DNA of 64,000 bases from Pseudomonas chlororaphis subsp. aurantiaca (GTDB lineage Bacteria; Pseudomonadota; Gammaproteobacteria; Pseudomonadales; Pseudomonadaceae), in assembly GCF_013466605.1 (NCBI RefSeq), contig NZ_CP059162.1:5952001-6016000 (forward strand). Direction: 5' to 3'. The notes beneath the pieces are model-generated. The model saw only the letters and a list, made by a program, of their open reading frames with translations, was not told the DNA's origin and did no database searches. Positions 18,678 through 28,472 of the stretch are shown here, piece after piece; positions within the stretch are counted from its first letter, which is position 1; every line of letters begins with the position of its first letter. The translations under genes were made by a program, and so were the position numbers.

Positions 18678-19796
18678 TTAGACCAGAATCAGGTTGTCAC
18701 GGTGAACCAGCTCGGGCTCAGCCATGTACCCCAACAAACCGACAATCGCGTCAGAGGACTGACCGATGATTTTCTGCGCTTCCAGAGCGCTGTAGTTGGC
18801 CAGGCCGCGAGCGATTTCACGCCCGTCCGGCGCCACGCACACCACCATTTCGCCACGACGGAAGCTACCCTGAACCAGCTTGACCCCCACCGGCAGCAAG
18901 CTCTTGTTACCTTGGGACAAGGCCGACACAGCACCATCATCCAGCACCAGGGTGCCACGGGTTTGCAGGTGCCCAGCCAGCCATTGCTTGCGCGCCGCCA
19001 GCATGCCGCGCTCGGGTGACAGCAAGGTACCCAGGCGCTCGCCCGCCTTGAGGCGATCCAGCACCCGCTCCAGACGCCCACCGACAATGATGGTGTGCGC
19101 CCCGGAACGGGCCGCCAGACGCGCCGCGCGCAGCTTGGTCTGCATGCCGCCACGCCCCAGCGCACCACCGGTACCGCCCGCCACCGCGTCCAGCGCCGGA
19201 TCGTCGGCACGCGCCTCGTAAATCAGCTGGGCGTCGGGATTGTTACGCGGATCGGCATCGAACATGCCGTCGCGGTCGGTGAGAATCACCAGCAGATCGG
19301 CCTCGACCAGGTTGGCCACCAGGGCCGCCAGGGTGTCGTTGTCGCCGAAGCGGATCTCATCGGTAACCACGGTGTCGTTTTCATTGATGACCGGAATCAC
19401 CTTGAGCTCCACCAGCGCACGCAAGGTGCTGCGGGCGTTCAGGTAGCGCTTGCGATCGGACAGGTCGTCATGGGTCAGCAGGATCTGCGCGGTGTGCAAG
19501 CCGTGCTCGGCAAAGCTCGACTCCCAGGCCTGCACCAGGCCCATCTGGCCAATGGCCGCGGCCGCCTGCAGCTCATGCATCGCACTCGGTCGTGCGGTCC
19601 AGCCCAGGCGACTCATGCCGGCGGCGACCGCGCCGGAGGAAACCAATACCAGCTCGACGCCAGCCTCATGCAAGGCCACCATCTGCTCGACCCAAACTCC
19701 CATTGCCGCGCGATCCAGCCCTTTGCCGTCCGCCGTCAGCAGCGCGCTGCCGATCTTCACGACCCAGCGCTGCGCACCTGTCACCTTACTCCGCAT
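18678..19796 (-). CDS. proB: Glutamate 5-kinase ProB
   Basis: First enzyme of proline synthesis, phosphorylating glutamate. About 372 residues from [20 protein letters not shown]. The amino acid kinase fold shows [26 protein letters not shown] and [22 protein letters not shown]; the [18 protein letters not shown] block follows. The C-terminal PUA domain (about 275-372) includes [13 protein letters not shown]. It lies downstream of obgE on the same strand, as in PAO1, but a terminator separates them. Confidence 0.96.
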   Translation of the reverse strand: MRSKVTGAQRWVVKIGSALLTADGKGLDRAAMGVWVEQMVALHEAGVELVLVSSGAVAAGMSRLGWTARPSAMHELQAAAAIGQMGLVQAWESSFAEHGLHTAQILLTHDDLSDRKRYLNARSTLRALVELKVIPVINENDTVVTDEIRFGDNDTLAALVANLVEADLLVILTDRDGMFDADPRNNPDAQLIYEARADDPALDAVAGGTGGALGRGGMQTKLRAARLAARSGAHTIIVGGRLERVLDRLKAGERLGTLLSPERGMLAARKQWLAGHLQTRGTLVLDDGAVSALSQGNKSLLPVGVKLVQGSFRRGEMVVCVAPDGREIARGLANYSALEAQKIIGQSSDAIVGLLGYMAEPELVHRDNLILV

Positions 19797-19860
19797 CTTC
19801 TTCAACCTTAGCTTGAGAGCCACGCGACCGAGCGCGCCCATAAGTTATTCGTGGCTACGT

Positions 19861-19903
19861 TTCTTGATACTAAGCTTCTTGATACTACGTTTCCTGGATA
19901 CTA
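19861..19903. repeat. Three-copy 15-bp direct repeat between proB and obgE
   Basis: The unit TTCTTGATACTA recurs at 19861, 19876 and, with one substitution and one inserted base, at 19891 (TTCCTGGATACTA), each pair separated by a three-base spacer. It lies in the proB leader, just after the obgE terminator on the minus strand. Confidence 0.8.
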
Positions 19904-19925
19904 AAACGCCGCTCAGTGAGCGGCG
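19902..19925 (-). terminator. Rho-independent terminator of obgE
   Basis: Nine-base stem CGCCGCTCA / TGAGCGGCG with a one-base loop. Read on the minus strand it is followed by TTTTAG, so it ends the rplU-rpmA-obgE transcript before proB. Confidence 0.8.
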
Positions 19926-19946
19926 CTTGTAGTTTACTGCAACGAA

Positions 19947-21209
<1,263 letters not shown>

Positions 21210-21321
21210 CTAAGATATAAGACTCTTGCAAAAATGAGCGCAGCGACCCCGATCAACGGCCGTAACATCCAGCGCTGGCAGCCCATACAAACAGTTTTGC
21301 AAGAGACTCACCCCACAAACG

Positions 21322-21352
21322 AAAAAGCCCCGTCGCAAGACAGGGCTTTTCC
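21322..21352 (-). terminator. Terminator or attenuator after rpmA
   Basis: On the minus strand AAAAGCCCTGTC and GACGGGGCTTTTT form a long stem with a small loop and trailing T residues, 14 bases past the rpmA stop. As obgE follows without an obvious new promoter, it may be a partial terminator that lowers obgE relative to the ribosomal proteins. Confidence 0.85.
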
Positions 21353-21365
21353 AGCGATCGCGCAA

Positions 21366-21623
21366 TTAAGCTGCGACAACGCTCACGTAACGACGGCCGA
21401 AGGCGCCTTTTACTTCAAACTTGATCACGCCTTCGATTTTCGCGAAGAGGGTGTGATCCTTACCCATGCCAACGCCGTAGCCAGCGTGGAATTGGGTGCC
21501 GCGCTGACGCACGATGATGTTGCCGGCCTTGATGACCTGGCCGCCATACATCTTCACGCCAAGGCGTTTGGCTTCTGAGTCGCGACCGTTACGGGTACTA
21601 CCACCAGCTTTTTTGTGTGCCAT
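21366..21623 (-). CDS. rpmA: 50S ribosomal protein L27
   Basis: 85 residues, [20 protein letters not shown] at the start, the N-terminus that reaches the peptidyl transferase centre. No Firmicutes-type N-terminal extension is present. It follows rplU by 35 bases on the same strand. Confidence 0.98.
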
Positions 21624-21658
21624 GAGTTCAATTCTCCTAGTGAGGAATTAGGCTGAAA

Positions 21659-21970
21659 TTAAGCCTGAATACCGGTGATTTTGATCTCGGTGAACCACTG
21701 GCGGTGGCCCATACGCTTCATGTGGTGCTTACGGCGACGGAACTTGATGATGCGGACTTTATCGTGACGACCTTGGGAGATCACTTCAGCCTTGACAGTT
21801 GCGCCAGCAACAACAGGTGCACCGATGCTCACGTCGTCGCCATTGGCAACCAACAGAACGCGGTCAAAAGTCACGGATTCGCCAGTGGCGATTTCCAGTT
21901 TTTCGATCTTCAGGTATTCACCTTCAGCGACCTTGTATTGCTTACCGCCGGTAACGATTACTGCGTACAT
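21659..21970 (-). CDS. rplU: 50S ribosomal protein L21
   Basis: 103 residues from [20 protein letters not shown]; the C-terminal [20 protein letters not shown] block is diagnostic. A longer frame exists upstream but overlaps the promoter, and the L21 N-terminus fixes the ATG at 21970. First gene of rplU-rpmA-obgE, divergent from ispB. Confidence 0.98.
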   Translation of the reverse strand: MYAVIVTGGKQYKVAEGEYLKIEKLEIATGESVTFDRVLLVANGDDVSIGAPVVAGATVKAEVISQGRHDKVRIIKFRRRKHHMKRMGHRQWFTEIKITGIQA

Positions 21971-22103
21971 GGTATTTCTCCGATAATCCTGCTCACCCAG
22001 CTCTTTATAAGAAGAGGTATTGGCTGGCATGGCTGCATGGGGCTGGAACGGCCCAAGTGCAATTGCGTAAGGCAGGTGCTGCCCAGGAAGTTCAGGGTGC
22101 GCG

Positions 22104-22132
22104 ATTGTACGCAAGCTGTCTTGGCGATGCAA
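22104..22132 (-). promoter_or_regulatory. Sigma-70 promoter for rplU-rpmA-obgE
   Basis: On the minus strand TTGCAT, a 17-base spacer, TACAAT. It leaves a leader of about 125 bases before the rplU ATG, long enough to hold a regulatory element. Confidence 0.75.
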
Positions 22133-22150
22133 GGGGCCGTCCATCGCGCC

Positions 22151-22179
22151 TTGACAGCCCCGGACGTGGGTCCTAGCAT
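22151..22179 (+). promoter_or_regulatory. Sigma-70 promoter for ispB
   Basis: Perfect TTGACA, 17-base spacer, TAGCAT (4 of 6). It stands back to back with the rplU promoter, 18 bases between the two -35 boxes, and about 30 bases before the ispB ATG. Confidence 0.75.
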
Positions 22180-22211
22180 GCCGCGCAACCCTTCTGGAGC
22201 ACCTGTCGCTG

Positions 22212-23180
22212 ATGCAACCCCAAGCTTTCTACCGCGCGGTGGCGGACGATTTTAGCGCCGTCGACGGCATCATCAAGAAGCAGCTGACCTCCCGAGTGCC
22301 GCTGGTATCGAAAATCGGCGACTACATCACCTCGGCCGGGGGTAAGCGCCTGCGTCCTTTATTGGTGCTGCTGTGTGGCAAGGCCCTGGGTCGCGAAGGC
22401 GACGACCTGCGCCTGCTGGCCGCCACCATCGAATTCCTGCACACCGCCACCCTGCTGCATGACGACGTGGTCGACATGTCCGGCATGCGCCGTGGCCGCT
22501 CGACCGCCAACGCCATGTGGGGCAATGCCCCGAGCGTGCTGGTGGGCGACTTCCTGTACTCGCGCTCCTTCGAGATGATGGTCGAGCTGGGCTCGATGCC
22601 GGTGATGAAGATCCTTTCGCAAGCCACCCGCATCATCGCCGAAGGCGAAGTGTTGCAGCTGTCGAAAGTCCGTGACGCCAGCACCACCGAAGAAACCTAC
22701 ATGGAAGTCATCCGCGGCAAGACCGCGATGCTCTTTGAAGCCTCGACCCACAGCGCCGCCGCCCTGGCCGGCGCCACCGAAGAGCAGAGCGAAGCCCTGC
22801 GCACCTTCGGCGATCACCTGGGCGTGGCCTTCCAACTGGTGGACGACCTGCTCGACTACCGTGGCGACGCGGAAACCCTGGGCAAGAACGTCGGCGACGA
22901 TCTGGCCGAAGGCAAGCCGACCCTGCCGCTGATCTACACCATGCGCGAAGGCACGCCGGAACAGGCTGCCCTGGTACGCCAGGCGATCCAGAAAGGCGGT
23001 ATCGAAGACCTGGAAAGCATCCGTGCGGCCGTGGAAGCCTCCGGCTCCCTGGACTACACCGCGCAACTGGCCCGCGACTATGTCGCTCGCGCCATCGCCT
23101 GCCTGGAAGCCCTGCCGCCGAGCGAATACCGCGACGCGCTGGTGGAACTGAGCGAATTCGCGGTAGCCCGCACCCACTAA
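22212..23180 (+). CDS. ispB: Octaprenyl/polyprenyl diphosphate synthase IspB
   Basis: Long-chain prenyl transferase that makes the ubiquinone side chain from IPP. 322 residues. First aspartate-rich motif DDVVD at 84-88, second DDLLDY near 215; [18 protein letters not shown] is the IPP-binding block. Pseudomonads make ubiquinone-9, so the real product may be solanesyl diphosphate; chain length cannot be read from sequence by eye. A ribosome site GGAG lies 12 bases before the ATG. Confidence 0.95.
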   Translation: MQPQAFYRAVADDFSAVDGIIKKQLTSRVPLVSKIGDYITSAGGKRLRPLLVLLCGKALGREGDDLRLLAATIEFLHTATLLHDDVVDMSGMRRGRSTANAMWGNAPSVLVGDFLYSRSFEMMVELGSMPVMKILSQATRIIAEGEVLQLSKVRDASTTEETYMEVIRGKTAMLFEASTHSAAALAGATEEQSEALRTFGDHLGVAFQLVDDLLDYRGDAETLGKNVGDDLAEGKPTLPLIYTMREGTPEQAALVRQAIQKGGIEDLESIRAAVEASGSLDYTAQLARDYVARAIACLEALPPSEYRDALVELSEFAVARTH

Positions 23181-23196
23181 GACTCGATTGCACACT

Positions 23197-23227
23197 AGCC
23201 CGCTCCTGCCCTGCGCAGGAGCGGGCT
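23197..23227. terminator. Hairpin after ispB
   Basis: Perfect 12-base stem AGCCCGCTCCTG / CAGGAGCGGGCT, 17 bases after the ispB stop, followed by GGCTCGCGA of REP type. There is no T tract, so it may be an RNA-stabilising REP element rather than a true intrinsic terminator. Confidence 0.6.
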
Positions 23228-23287
23228 GGCTCGCGATGCTTTCCCCCGCAATCCCCCCGCGATGCCCCTTCCCCGGGCAAAACCCTA

Positions 23288-23293
23288 TATAAT
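23288..23293 (+). promoter_or_regulatory. -10 box upstream of yjdM-like gene
   Basis: Perfect TATAAT 38 bases before the GTG start. The matching -35 region (CCCCTT at 23265-23270, 17-base spacing) is poor. Confidence 0.45.
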
Positions 23294-23330
23294 GTGCGTT
23301 TTTTAGCCTTCCTGAATCCGAGGAGTCTTA

Positions 23331-23672
23331 GTGAGCACGTTGCCACCCTGCCCGAAATGCAATTCCGAATACACTTATGAAGACGGCGCCCAACTGGTCT
23401 GCCCGGAATGCGCCCACGAATGGTCCGCCAACGGCGAAGCCGAGGCCGCATCCGCTGAAACCGTGAAAAAGGACTCTGTCGGCAACGTCCTGCAGGACGG
23501 CGACACCATCACCGTGATCAAGGATCTCAAGGTCAAGGGCACCTCGCTGGTGGTCAAGGTCGGCACCAAGGTCAAGAACATCCGCCTGTGCGATGGCGAC
23601 CACGACATCGATTGCAAGATCGACGGTATCGGCCCGATGAAACTCAAGTCCGAGTTCGTCCGCAAGGTCTGA
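23331..23672 (+). CDS. yjdM: YjdM/PhnA-like zinc ribbon protein
   Basis: 113-residue cytoplasmic protein of the PhnA/YjdM (alkylphosphonate utilisation operon protein) family. The N-terminal zinc ribbon [13 protein letters not shown]...[10 protein letters not shown] has four cysteines; the C-terminal KOW/SH3-like domain has [20 protein letters not shown]. Despite the old name the family is not required for phosphonate breakdown in E. coli and its role is not settled. It starts with GTG after a good AGGAG site. Single-gene unit. Confidence 0.88.
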   Translation: MSTLPPCPKCNSEYTYEDGAQLVCPECAHEWSANGEAEAASAETVKKDSVGNVLQDGDTITVIKDLKVKGTSLVVKVGTKVKNIRLCDGDHDIDCKIDGIGPMKLKSEFVRKV

Positions 23673-23837
23673 TATTCCGGCTATCGCCCCGTGCCAGCCA
23701 CGGGGTGAAGCCCTCTCCGCTCCCGCCAAACTCCCCCGCCTCTCCCGCCCCCCCATCAAAAGGCCAGCCCTTTTGACCCACAACAATTTCCACACAGAAA
23801 AAAGCAGAAACCGCCAATAGGTACTTGCTATTCATTG

Positions 23838-23856
23838 AATAAGAATTATTCTCATT
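23838..23856. promoter_or_regulatory. Probable Fur box
   Basis: 19-base near-palindrome AATAAGAATTATTCTCATT, with arms matching at 8 of 9 positions around a single central base. The reverse complement begins AATGAGAATAATT, a textbook Fur-type core. It ends 25 bases before the ATG of the next gene. Confidence 0.7.
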
Positions 23857-23881
23857 GAAACCCATCAAGGAGATGAGACTC

Positions 23882-24154
23882 ATGACTTATTTGATCGACG
23901 CATGGCTGGACCGCCCACACCCTTACCTGCGAATCCTGCATCGGGAAACCGGGGAAGTCTGTGCGGTACTGGAAGAAGAAGCCTTGAACGAGCTGCAGGA
24001 CCAGGGCGACCTGGACCTCAACGGCCTGAGCTCCAGCGAGCCAGTGGTGCTCAAGGAACTGGTGCGCAATCTGTTTCTGTTCTGCTATGCACGGGCCTTG
24101 CGCCCCGCCGGAACAGCCGAAGGGCAAGGCCTGAGCGCAAAAATACGTCTATGA
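23882..24154 (+). CDS. PA4570-like small protein, probably iron-regulated
   Basis: 90-residue protein MTYLIDAWLDRPHPYLRILH..., a conserved Pseudomonas family located after ispB in PAO1 (PA4570, from memory). No signal peptide, membrane helix or known catalytic motif is visible; the middle is acidic (EEEALNELQDQGDLDLNG). The ATG at 23882 is preceded by AAGGAGATGAG; a TTG at 23855 would lengthen it but lies inside the Fur box. Its PAO1 counterpart is, as I recall, strongly induced by iron starvation, which fits the box seen here. Function unknown. Confidence 0.8.
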   Translation: MTYLIDAWLDRPHPYLRILHRETGEVCAVLEEEALNELQDQGDLDLNGLSSSEPVVLKELVRNLFLFCYARALRPAGTAEGQGLSAKIRL

Positions 24155-24184
24155 CCCCACCTAACCCCTCTGCCAAGGCGAACC

Positions 24185-24230
24185 TGCTCGCGATCCGTAC
24201 ACCGCACACACGGCGTATGGATCGCGAGCA
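24185..24230. repeat. Inverted repeat between convergent genes
   Basis: TGCTCGCGATCC and GGATCGCGAGCA form a 12-base perfect stem around a 22-base loop, midway between the PA4570-like gene and fklB. The GCTCGCGA core is that of a Pseudomonas REP. Confidence 0.7.
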
Positions 24231-24252
24231 CGCTCAGCCCGGCAGCTGAGGC

Positions 24253-24870
24253 TTACAGAACGTCGAGCAGCTCGACGTCAAACACCAGAACGCTGTGCGG
24301 CGGGATGCTGCCAACGCCTTGCGCGCCGTAAGCCAGCTCGCTCGGCACATACAGACGCCATTTGCTACCGGCATTCATCAGTTGCAGCGCCTCGGTCCAG
24401 CCAGCGATCACGCCGCCGACCGGGAATTCCGCAGGCTGGCCGCGCTCGTAGGAGCTGTCGAACACAGTGCCGTCGATCAGGGTGCCGTGGTAGTGGGTAC
24501 GCACGCTGTCTTCACGGGATGGCTTGGCGCCTTCGCCCTGGGTCAGCACTTCGAACTGCAGGCCGGAGGCCAGAGTGGTGATGCCTTCGCGCTTGGCGTT
24601 TTCAGCCAGGAAAGCCAGGCCCGCGCCAGCAGCGGCTTCAGCCTTGGCAGCAGCTTCGGCCTGCATGATTTCGCGGATCACCTTGAAGCTGGCAGACATT
24701 TCTTCCTGGCCTACACGGCTAGGCTTGCCGGCGAACGCGTCGGTCAGGCCCGCCAGGATGGCGTCCAGGCTCACGCCCGGTGGCGGGTTGTCACGCAGCT
24801 GGTCGCCCAGCTGACGGCCGATACCGTAGCTGACGCGGGTTTCGTCGGTGGACAGATTTACTTCGGACAT
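24253..24870 (-). CDS. fklB: FKBP-type peptidyl-prolyl isomerase FklB
   Basis: 205-residue two-domain FKBP. Residues 1 to about 100 are the FkpA/FklB N-terminal dimerisation domain (VSYGIGRQLGDQL, helical, Ala-rich); the C-terminal FKBP domain shows VRTHYHGTLIDGTVFDSSYE, FPVGGVIAGWTEALQLM and PSELAYG. No signal peptide follows the chosen ATG (MSEVNLSTDETR), so it is probably cytoplasmic. The longer frame adds upstream non-coding sequence. It corresponds to PA4572. Confidence 0.92.
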   Translation of the reverse strand: MSEVNLSTDETRVSYGIGRQLGDQLRDNPPPGVSLDAILAGLTDAFAGKPSRVGQEEMSASFKVIREIMQAEAAAKAEAAAGAGLAFLAENAKREGITTLASGLQFEVLTQGEGAKPSREDSVRTHYHGTLIDGTVFDSSYERGQPAEFPVGGVIAGWTEALQLMNAGSKWRLYVPSELAYGAQGVGSIPPHSVLVFDVELLDVL

Positions 24871-24998
24871 GACACTGCTCCGCTGTGCGGACGGCTCGGA
24901 AATCCGCCGTGCGTACACAGCGCATCCCGGGACGCCCGGAACCAAAAGGGCGAGCAGACTAGCACAGATGCCACGGCGATGAACGCACGCCCCGCCTG

Positions 24999-25301
24999 TC
25001 AGGCAGGACGAACGGCGAGGGGCACCCGCAGGCTGTCATCGGTGTTGGCCGAGAGGCCGCACATTTCGTCATGCACTGAAGCGTGGATCAGGTTGAAGGG
25101 CAGCTTGGGAAAGGCATGCAGCACTTCGCGGGCATGCTCCACCGAGCGCAGATGCAACATCTGACCGTGGGTGTCGCTCAATGGATAGGCCGTCCCATGC
25201 ATCCGCGCCTCGAGCAGATAGATACCGCCTTCGAGGGAGATCAGGTTCAGCTCGTCGATTTTTCCGGCGACGGCATAAGCATTCAACTCGTGCAGGTTCA
25301 T
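24999..25301 (-). CDS. DUF6482-family small protein
   Basis: 100-residue soluble protein, MNLHELNAYAVAGKIDELNLIS..., of a Pseudomonas family I place in DUF6482. Visible features are a GGIYLLEARMHGT strand-rich core and HASVHDEMCGLSAN near the end. No catalytic motif recognised. Position between fklB and a UPF0114 gene matches PA4573. Function unknown. Confidence 0.75.
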   Translation of the reverse strand: MNLHELNAYAVAGKIDELNLISLEGGIYLLEARMHGTAYPLSDTHGQMLHLRSVEHAREVLHAFPKLPFNLIHASVHDEMCGLSANTDDSLRVPLAVRPA

Positions 25302-25378
25302 GGGCGCACCTCGCGCAGTTCAAGCCTGTGACCCCTACAGGGATATGCCTCGGCCGGTAAAAGCACAAGCCACAAACG

Positions 25379-25411
25379 ACGCCGCCCGTCCGTTTCACAA
25401 CGGCCGGGCGG
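25379..25411 (-). terminator. Hairpin after the UPF0114 gene
   Basis: On the minus strand CGCCGCCCG pairs with CGGGCGGCG around a loop, followed by TCGTTTG; GC-rich stem but a poor T tract. Confidence 0.5.
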
Positions 25412-25436
25412 CGCGGCTACAGCGGTGGTCAGGCGA

Positions 25437-25925
25437 TCAGTGCTTGGTCAGCTTGTCCAGATAGCCCATGGCGAAAGCCGAAATCACGAAGGTCATGTGG
25501 ATGATCACATACCACATCAGGTACTGCGGTTCGATGTTCTTCGCATCCATGAATACCCGCAGCAGATGGATCGAGGAGATCGCGACAATGGACGCGGCCA
25601 CCTTCATCTTCAGCGAGGAGGAGTCCATCTTGCCCAGCCAGCTGAGCTTTTCCTTGTTCTCGTCGATGTCCAGCTGAGACACGAAGTTCTCGTAGCCGGA
25701 AATCATCACCATCACCAGCAGGCCGCCGACCAGCGCCATGTCGATCAACGACAGCAGCACCAGGATCAGGTCGGACTCGGCCATGGTGAACACGTTGGGA
25801 ATGACGTGGAAGACTTCCTGGAAGAACTTCAGGGCCAGGGCGAGCAGCCCCAGGGACAGACCGAAGTAGATCGGCGCCAGCAGCCAGCGCGAGGCGTACA
25901 TTGCATTCTCGATAAAGCGTTCCAT
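25437..25925 (-). CDS. UPF0114/YqhA-family inner-membrane protein
   Basis: 162-residue integral membrane protein of the TIGR00645/UPF0114 family. Four hydrophobic helices: [53 protein letters not shown] and [18 protein letters not shown]. The N-terminus [20 protein letters not shown] is typical. Function unknown. Position matches PA4574. Confidence 0.88.
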   Translation of the reverse strand: MERFIENAMYASRWLLAPIYFGLSLGLLALALKFFQEVFHVIPNVFTMAESDLILVLLSLIDMALVGGLLVMVMISGYENFVSQLDIDENKEKLSWLGKMDSSSLKMKVAASIVAISSIHLLRVFMDAKNIEPQYLMWYVIIHMTFVISAFAMGYLDKLTKH

Positions 25926-26085
25926 TGAATCTCACACAGGTCTGAAAACGGCGGTGAGTATATCAGCCGGCCAAAAGCCCATAAACCGCAACGAAATCCA
26001 TTACCTGCGCGTCTGCCAAAGCGTTTTTCTGCTAGTGTCGGAATCACTTGAACAGCTCAATGACATCGGACAGGAAGCCTGGAGA

Positions 26086-27918
26086 ATGGATTTGCGATTG
26101 CCTTTGGCAGGTACCGGCCTGTGCATCGCGGTACTGCTCAGCAGCGGCTGCTCGCCCAGCGACGAGAAGCAGCAAGTCAGCCTGGAACAGAAAACCGCAC
26201 AATTCGAACAATCCCTGGACGCCATCCAGGATCCCAAGCTCAAGGACGCCATCGCTGACCTGGGCGGTTCGCTGTTACTGCTTGAGCGTGCGCAACTGCG
26301 GCTCAAGAGCAAGCCCATCGAGACCGAATACGGCGATGACGCCCTGGCCCTGCTCAAGCACTACCCCAGCCCGCAGGCCCTGGTCGACACCTATCTCAAC
26401 GGCCTGTTCGTACTGCGCAAGACCTCCAATTCCGACTACCTGACCGACCTGCAGCCGGTGTTTCCCTTCAGCTTCAACATGCCGGCGCAATTCCCCTTCC
26501 CCCACGGCCTGGAATGGCAATCCGTAACCCTGAGCAACGGCAAGGTCATCGCCTTCCAGCCCGAATGGTCGGAAACCGATCCCGGCATCCAGTTGAGCCC
26601 GTCCAGTTCCAACCTGACCAATCCGGATGACCTGACGGTGACCTACCCGTTCATCGAAGGCGTGGAAGTCGAAAACAAGAACCAGCCCCAACCCGTGACG
26701 CTGCAAGGCAAGGCCGAAGTGATCGCGCCACACCAGGTGCTCACCTTCGAACTGGGCAAGGCCGATATCGGCAAGCAACGCAGCGACAAGAATGTCAGCG
26801 TGAAGCTGCTGTCCCTGGACAAGAACAGCGCCGAAATCGAGCTGACCAACAGCGCCCCGTTGTCCCCCGAGCTCAGTGAGACGCCGCTCAACCCGTTGCT
26901 GGTGCAGGCACGCGACACTACCGGCCAGATCCTTTCGCGCTCCGGCTCGATCAACGAAAACAGCCAACAGATTGCCTTCTACGCCAAACAGCTCGCCGAA
27001 ATGCAGAAGCAGAAGGCCTGGAGCCAAGCGTTCGAACAGCAGCTTGAAGAGGAGCACAAAACCTTCGAGCGTGAGCAGCGCAGCCATTACACCAAGGTGT
27101 ATTTCAACGGCCTGATCGACAAGCTCGAAGTCAACGTGCTGGATTTCTCCGCGGCCACCGTCACCCGCAAAGAGCTCAATCTGCCGGTGCGGCGCTTCGA
27201 CCCTCTGACCACCGACAGCAAGATCCAGCCCCTGCCCATGCCGGTAGTGGTATATGACGACCAGGCACCGAACTACCTCAAGGGCGCCAACCTCGACGAA
27301 GAAACCTTGAAAAAAAGCGTGGTCATTCACCAATCCACCGAGGACACCAGCGCGGCGCGGATCGAGTTCGACCACCCAAAAACCTTCAATGACGAGTTGC
27401 TGGGCACCTCCTTCTCCACCAGCGACAGCCCGGTGACCTTCTTCACCCAGAACGAAAACGGCAAACGCGGCGAGCCCATCGAGCTGCCATCGGAGGCGGT
27501 CGAAGTCGATCCGCTGCGTAGCTCGATCACTTACGACCTGACCCTGTTCCCGGAAACCCCGGCTTACGCCGTCGGTTCGATCCCACTGTTTCTGGCCAGC
27601 ATCGAGAAGAAGGCCCTGCCCGTCAGCCAGTTGCCCAAAGGGTTGGAGCTGCGGGGCAATGCGCTGATCGTCGACCAGCGCCTGTTCCCGTCCGAGGCCT
27701 GGCGCTTCTACGCCAAGGACGGCAGCGGCCAGTATCTGAAGGAGATTCTTGCGGTCAGCCATGAGGCGCCGGCAAACGGTCCGGCCTTGTTCGACGTGCA
27801 TTACTTCTATGGGCAACCCAGCGAACTGGAAACCTACCAGCGCAGCGAACTCAACACTGTCGAATATGGCTTTGAGGTCAAGCTCGACAAGCTGGAGAAC
27901 CCACCACCCGCCGAGTAG
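26086..27918 (+). CDS. Large lipoprotein of unknown function
   Basis: 610-residue exported lipoprotein. Start chosen at MDLRLPLAGTGLCIAVLLSSGC, which gives a clean lipobox (LSSGC); the frame extends 44 codons further upstream without any secretion signal. No Asp follows the lipid Cys (CSPSD), so outer-membrane sorting is likely. After the anchor comes a helical region, then beta-rich sequence, with a charged coiled-coil stretch near residue 350 (QQLEEEHKTFEREQRSHY). I do not recognise the family. It is not at this place in PAO1 as I recall it, so it looks like a lineage-specific insertion between the UPF0114 gene and the PA4575-like gene. Confidence 0.8.
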   Translation: MDLRLPLAGTGLCIAVLLSSGCSPSDEKQQVSLEQKTAQFEQSLDAIQDPKLKDAIADLGGSLLLLERAQLRLKSKPIETEYGDDALALLKHYPSPQALVDTYLNGLFVLRKTSNSDYLTDLQPVFPFSFNMPAQFPFPHGLEWQSVTLSNGKVIAFQPEWSETDPGIQLSPSSSNLTNPDDLTVTYPFIEGVEVENKNQPQPVTLQGKAEVIAPHQVLTFELGKADIGKQRSDKNVSVKLLSLDKNSAEIELTNSAPLSPELSETPLNPLLVQARDTTGQILSRSGSINENSQQIAFYAKQLAEMQKQKAWSQAFEQQLEEEHKTFEREQRSHYTKVYFNGLIDKLEVNVLDFSAATVTRKELNLPVRRFDPLTTDSKIQPLPMPVVVYDDQAPNYLKGANLDEETLKKSVVIHQSTEDTSAARIEFDHPKTFNDELLGTSFSTSDSPVTFFTQNENGKRGEPIELPSEAVEVDPLRSSITYDLTLFPETPAYAVGSIPLFLASIEKKALPVSQLPKGLELRGNALIVDQRLFPSEAWRFYAKDGSGQYLKEILAVSHEAPANGPALFDVHYFYGQPSELETYQRSELNTVEYGFEVKLDKLENPPPAE

Positions 27919-27950
27919 GACTCAGCGGTAGGGATTAACGGGAGATCGCA

Positions 27951-28262
27951 TCAATGGCGGCAGCGTTCGCCATTGATCTGCCGTAGTTGCGCCTGAAGGT
28001 GCAGGCACCAGATCTGCGGATCGTCGGCCAGCTCATAGCCATGGGTGGTCAGGCTTTCGACGATGGAATCAAGGATGGATTCGGCCACGCTGGGACCGCA
28101 GAAAGGTCCCTGGGCCTTGATGGCCGAAGGTTGTTCGCCGGCCATTCCGGCCGCGAACAGTAGGGTCCACATTCCGTTATCTCCCGCCAGCGGGCGGATA
28201 CTGCACTCGATACGGGTGACCAGGCCAAGACACTGGCGAGTAAGGCAGAGGTTGCGCGACAT
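27951..28262 (-). CDS. PA4575-like hypothetical protein
   Basis: 103-residue protein, MSRNLCLTRQCLGLVTRIEC..., soluble, with six cysteines and a C-terminal LADDPQIWCLHLQAQLRQIN. No motif recognised. It precedes the Lon-like protease gene in the same relative position as PA4575 in PAO1. Coding is supported by that position and composition only. Confidence 0.65.
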   Translation of the reverse strand: MSRNLCLTRQCLGLVTRIECSIRPLAGDNGMWTLLFAAGMAGEQPSAIKAQGPFCGPSVAESILDSIVESLTTHGYELADDPQIWCLHLQAQLRQINGERCRH

Positions 28263-28472
28263 GGCGGCGACCCTCGGTAGATCCGGTATTCAGCCCTCAT
28301 GTGAAGACTGTTTCGATCCAGTGACGACTGTCGTTCTCCTGCCCTGAGAATAGGAAGAAAAGCCTGATAAGCAAAGTTGACCGGCTGAACAGGCGCCGAA
28401 TGGTCTACTCGCGAAAATTGACGCCAGCGCACTGGCGCCGCGACGAAGGCCAAGCCCTCGCCGCGGCAGTAC

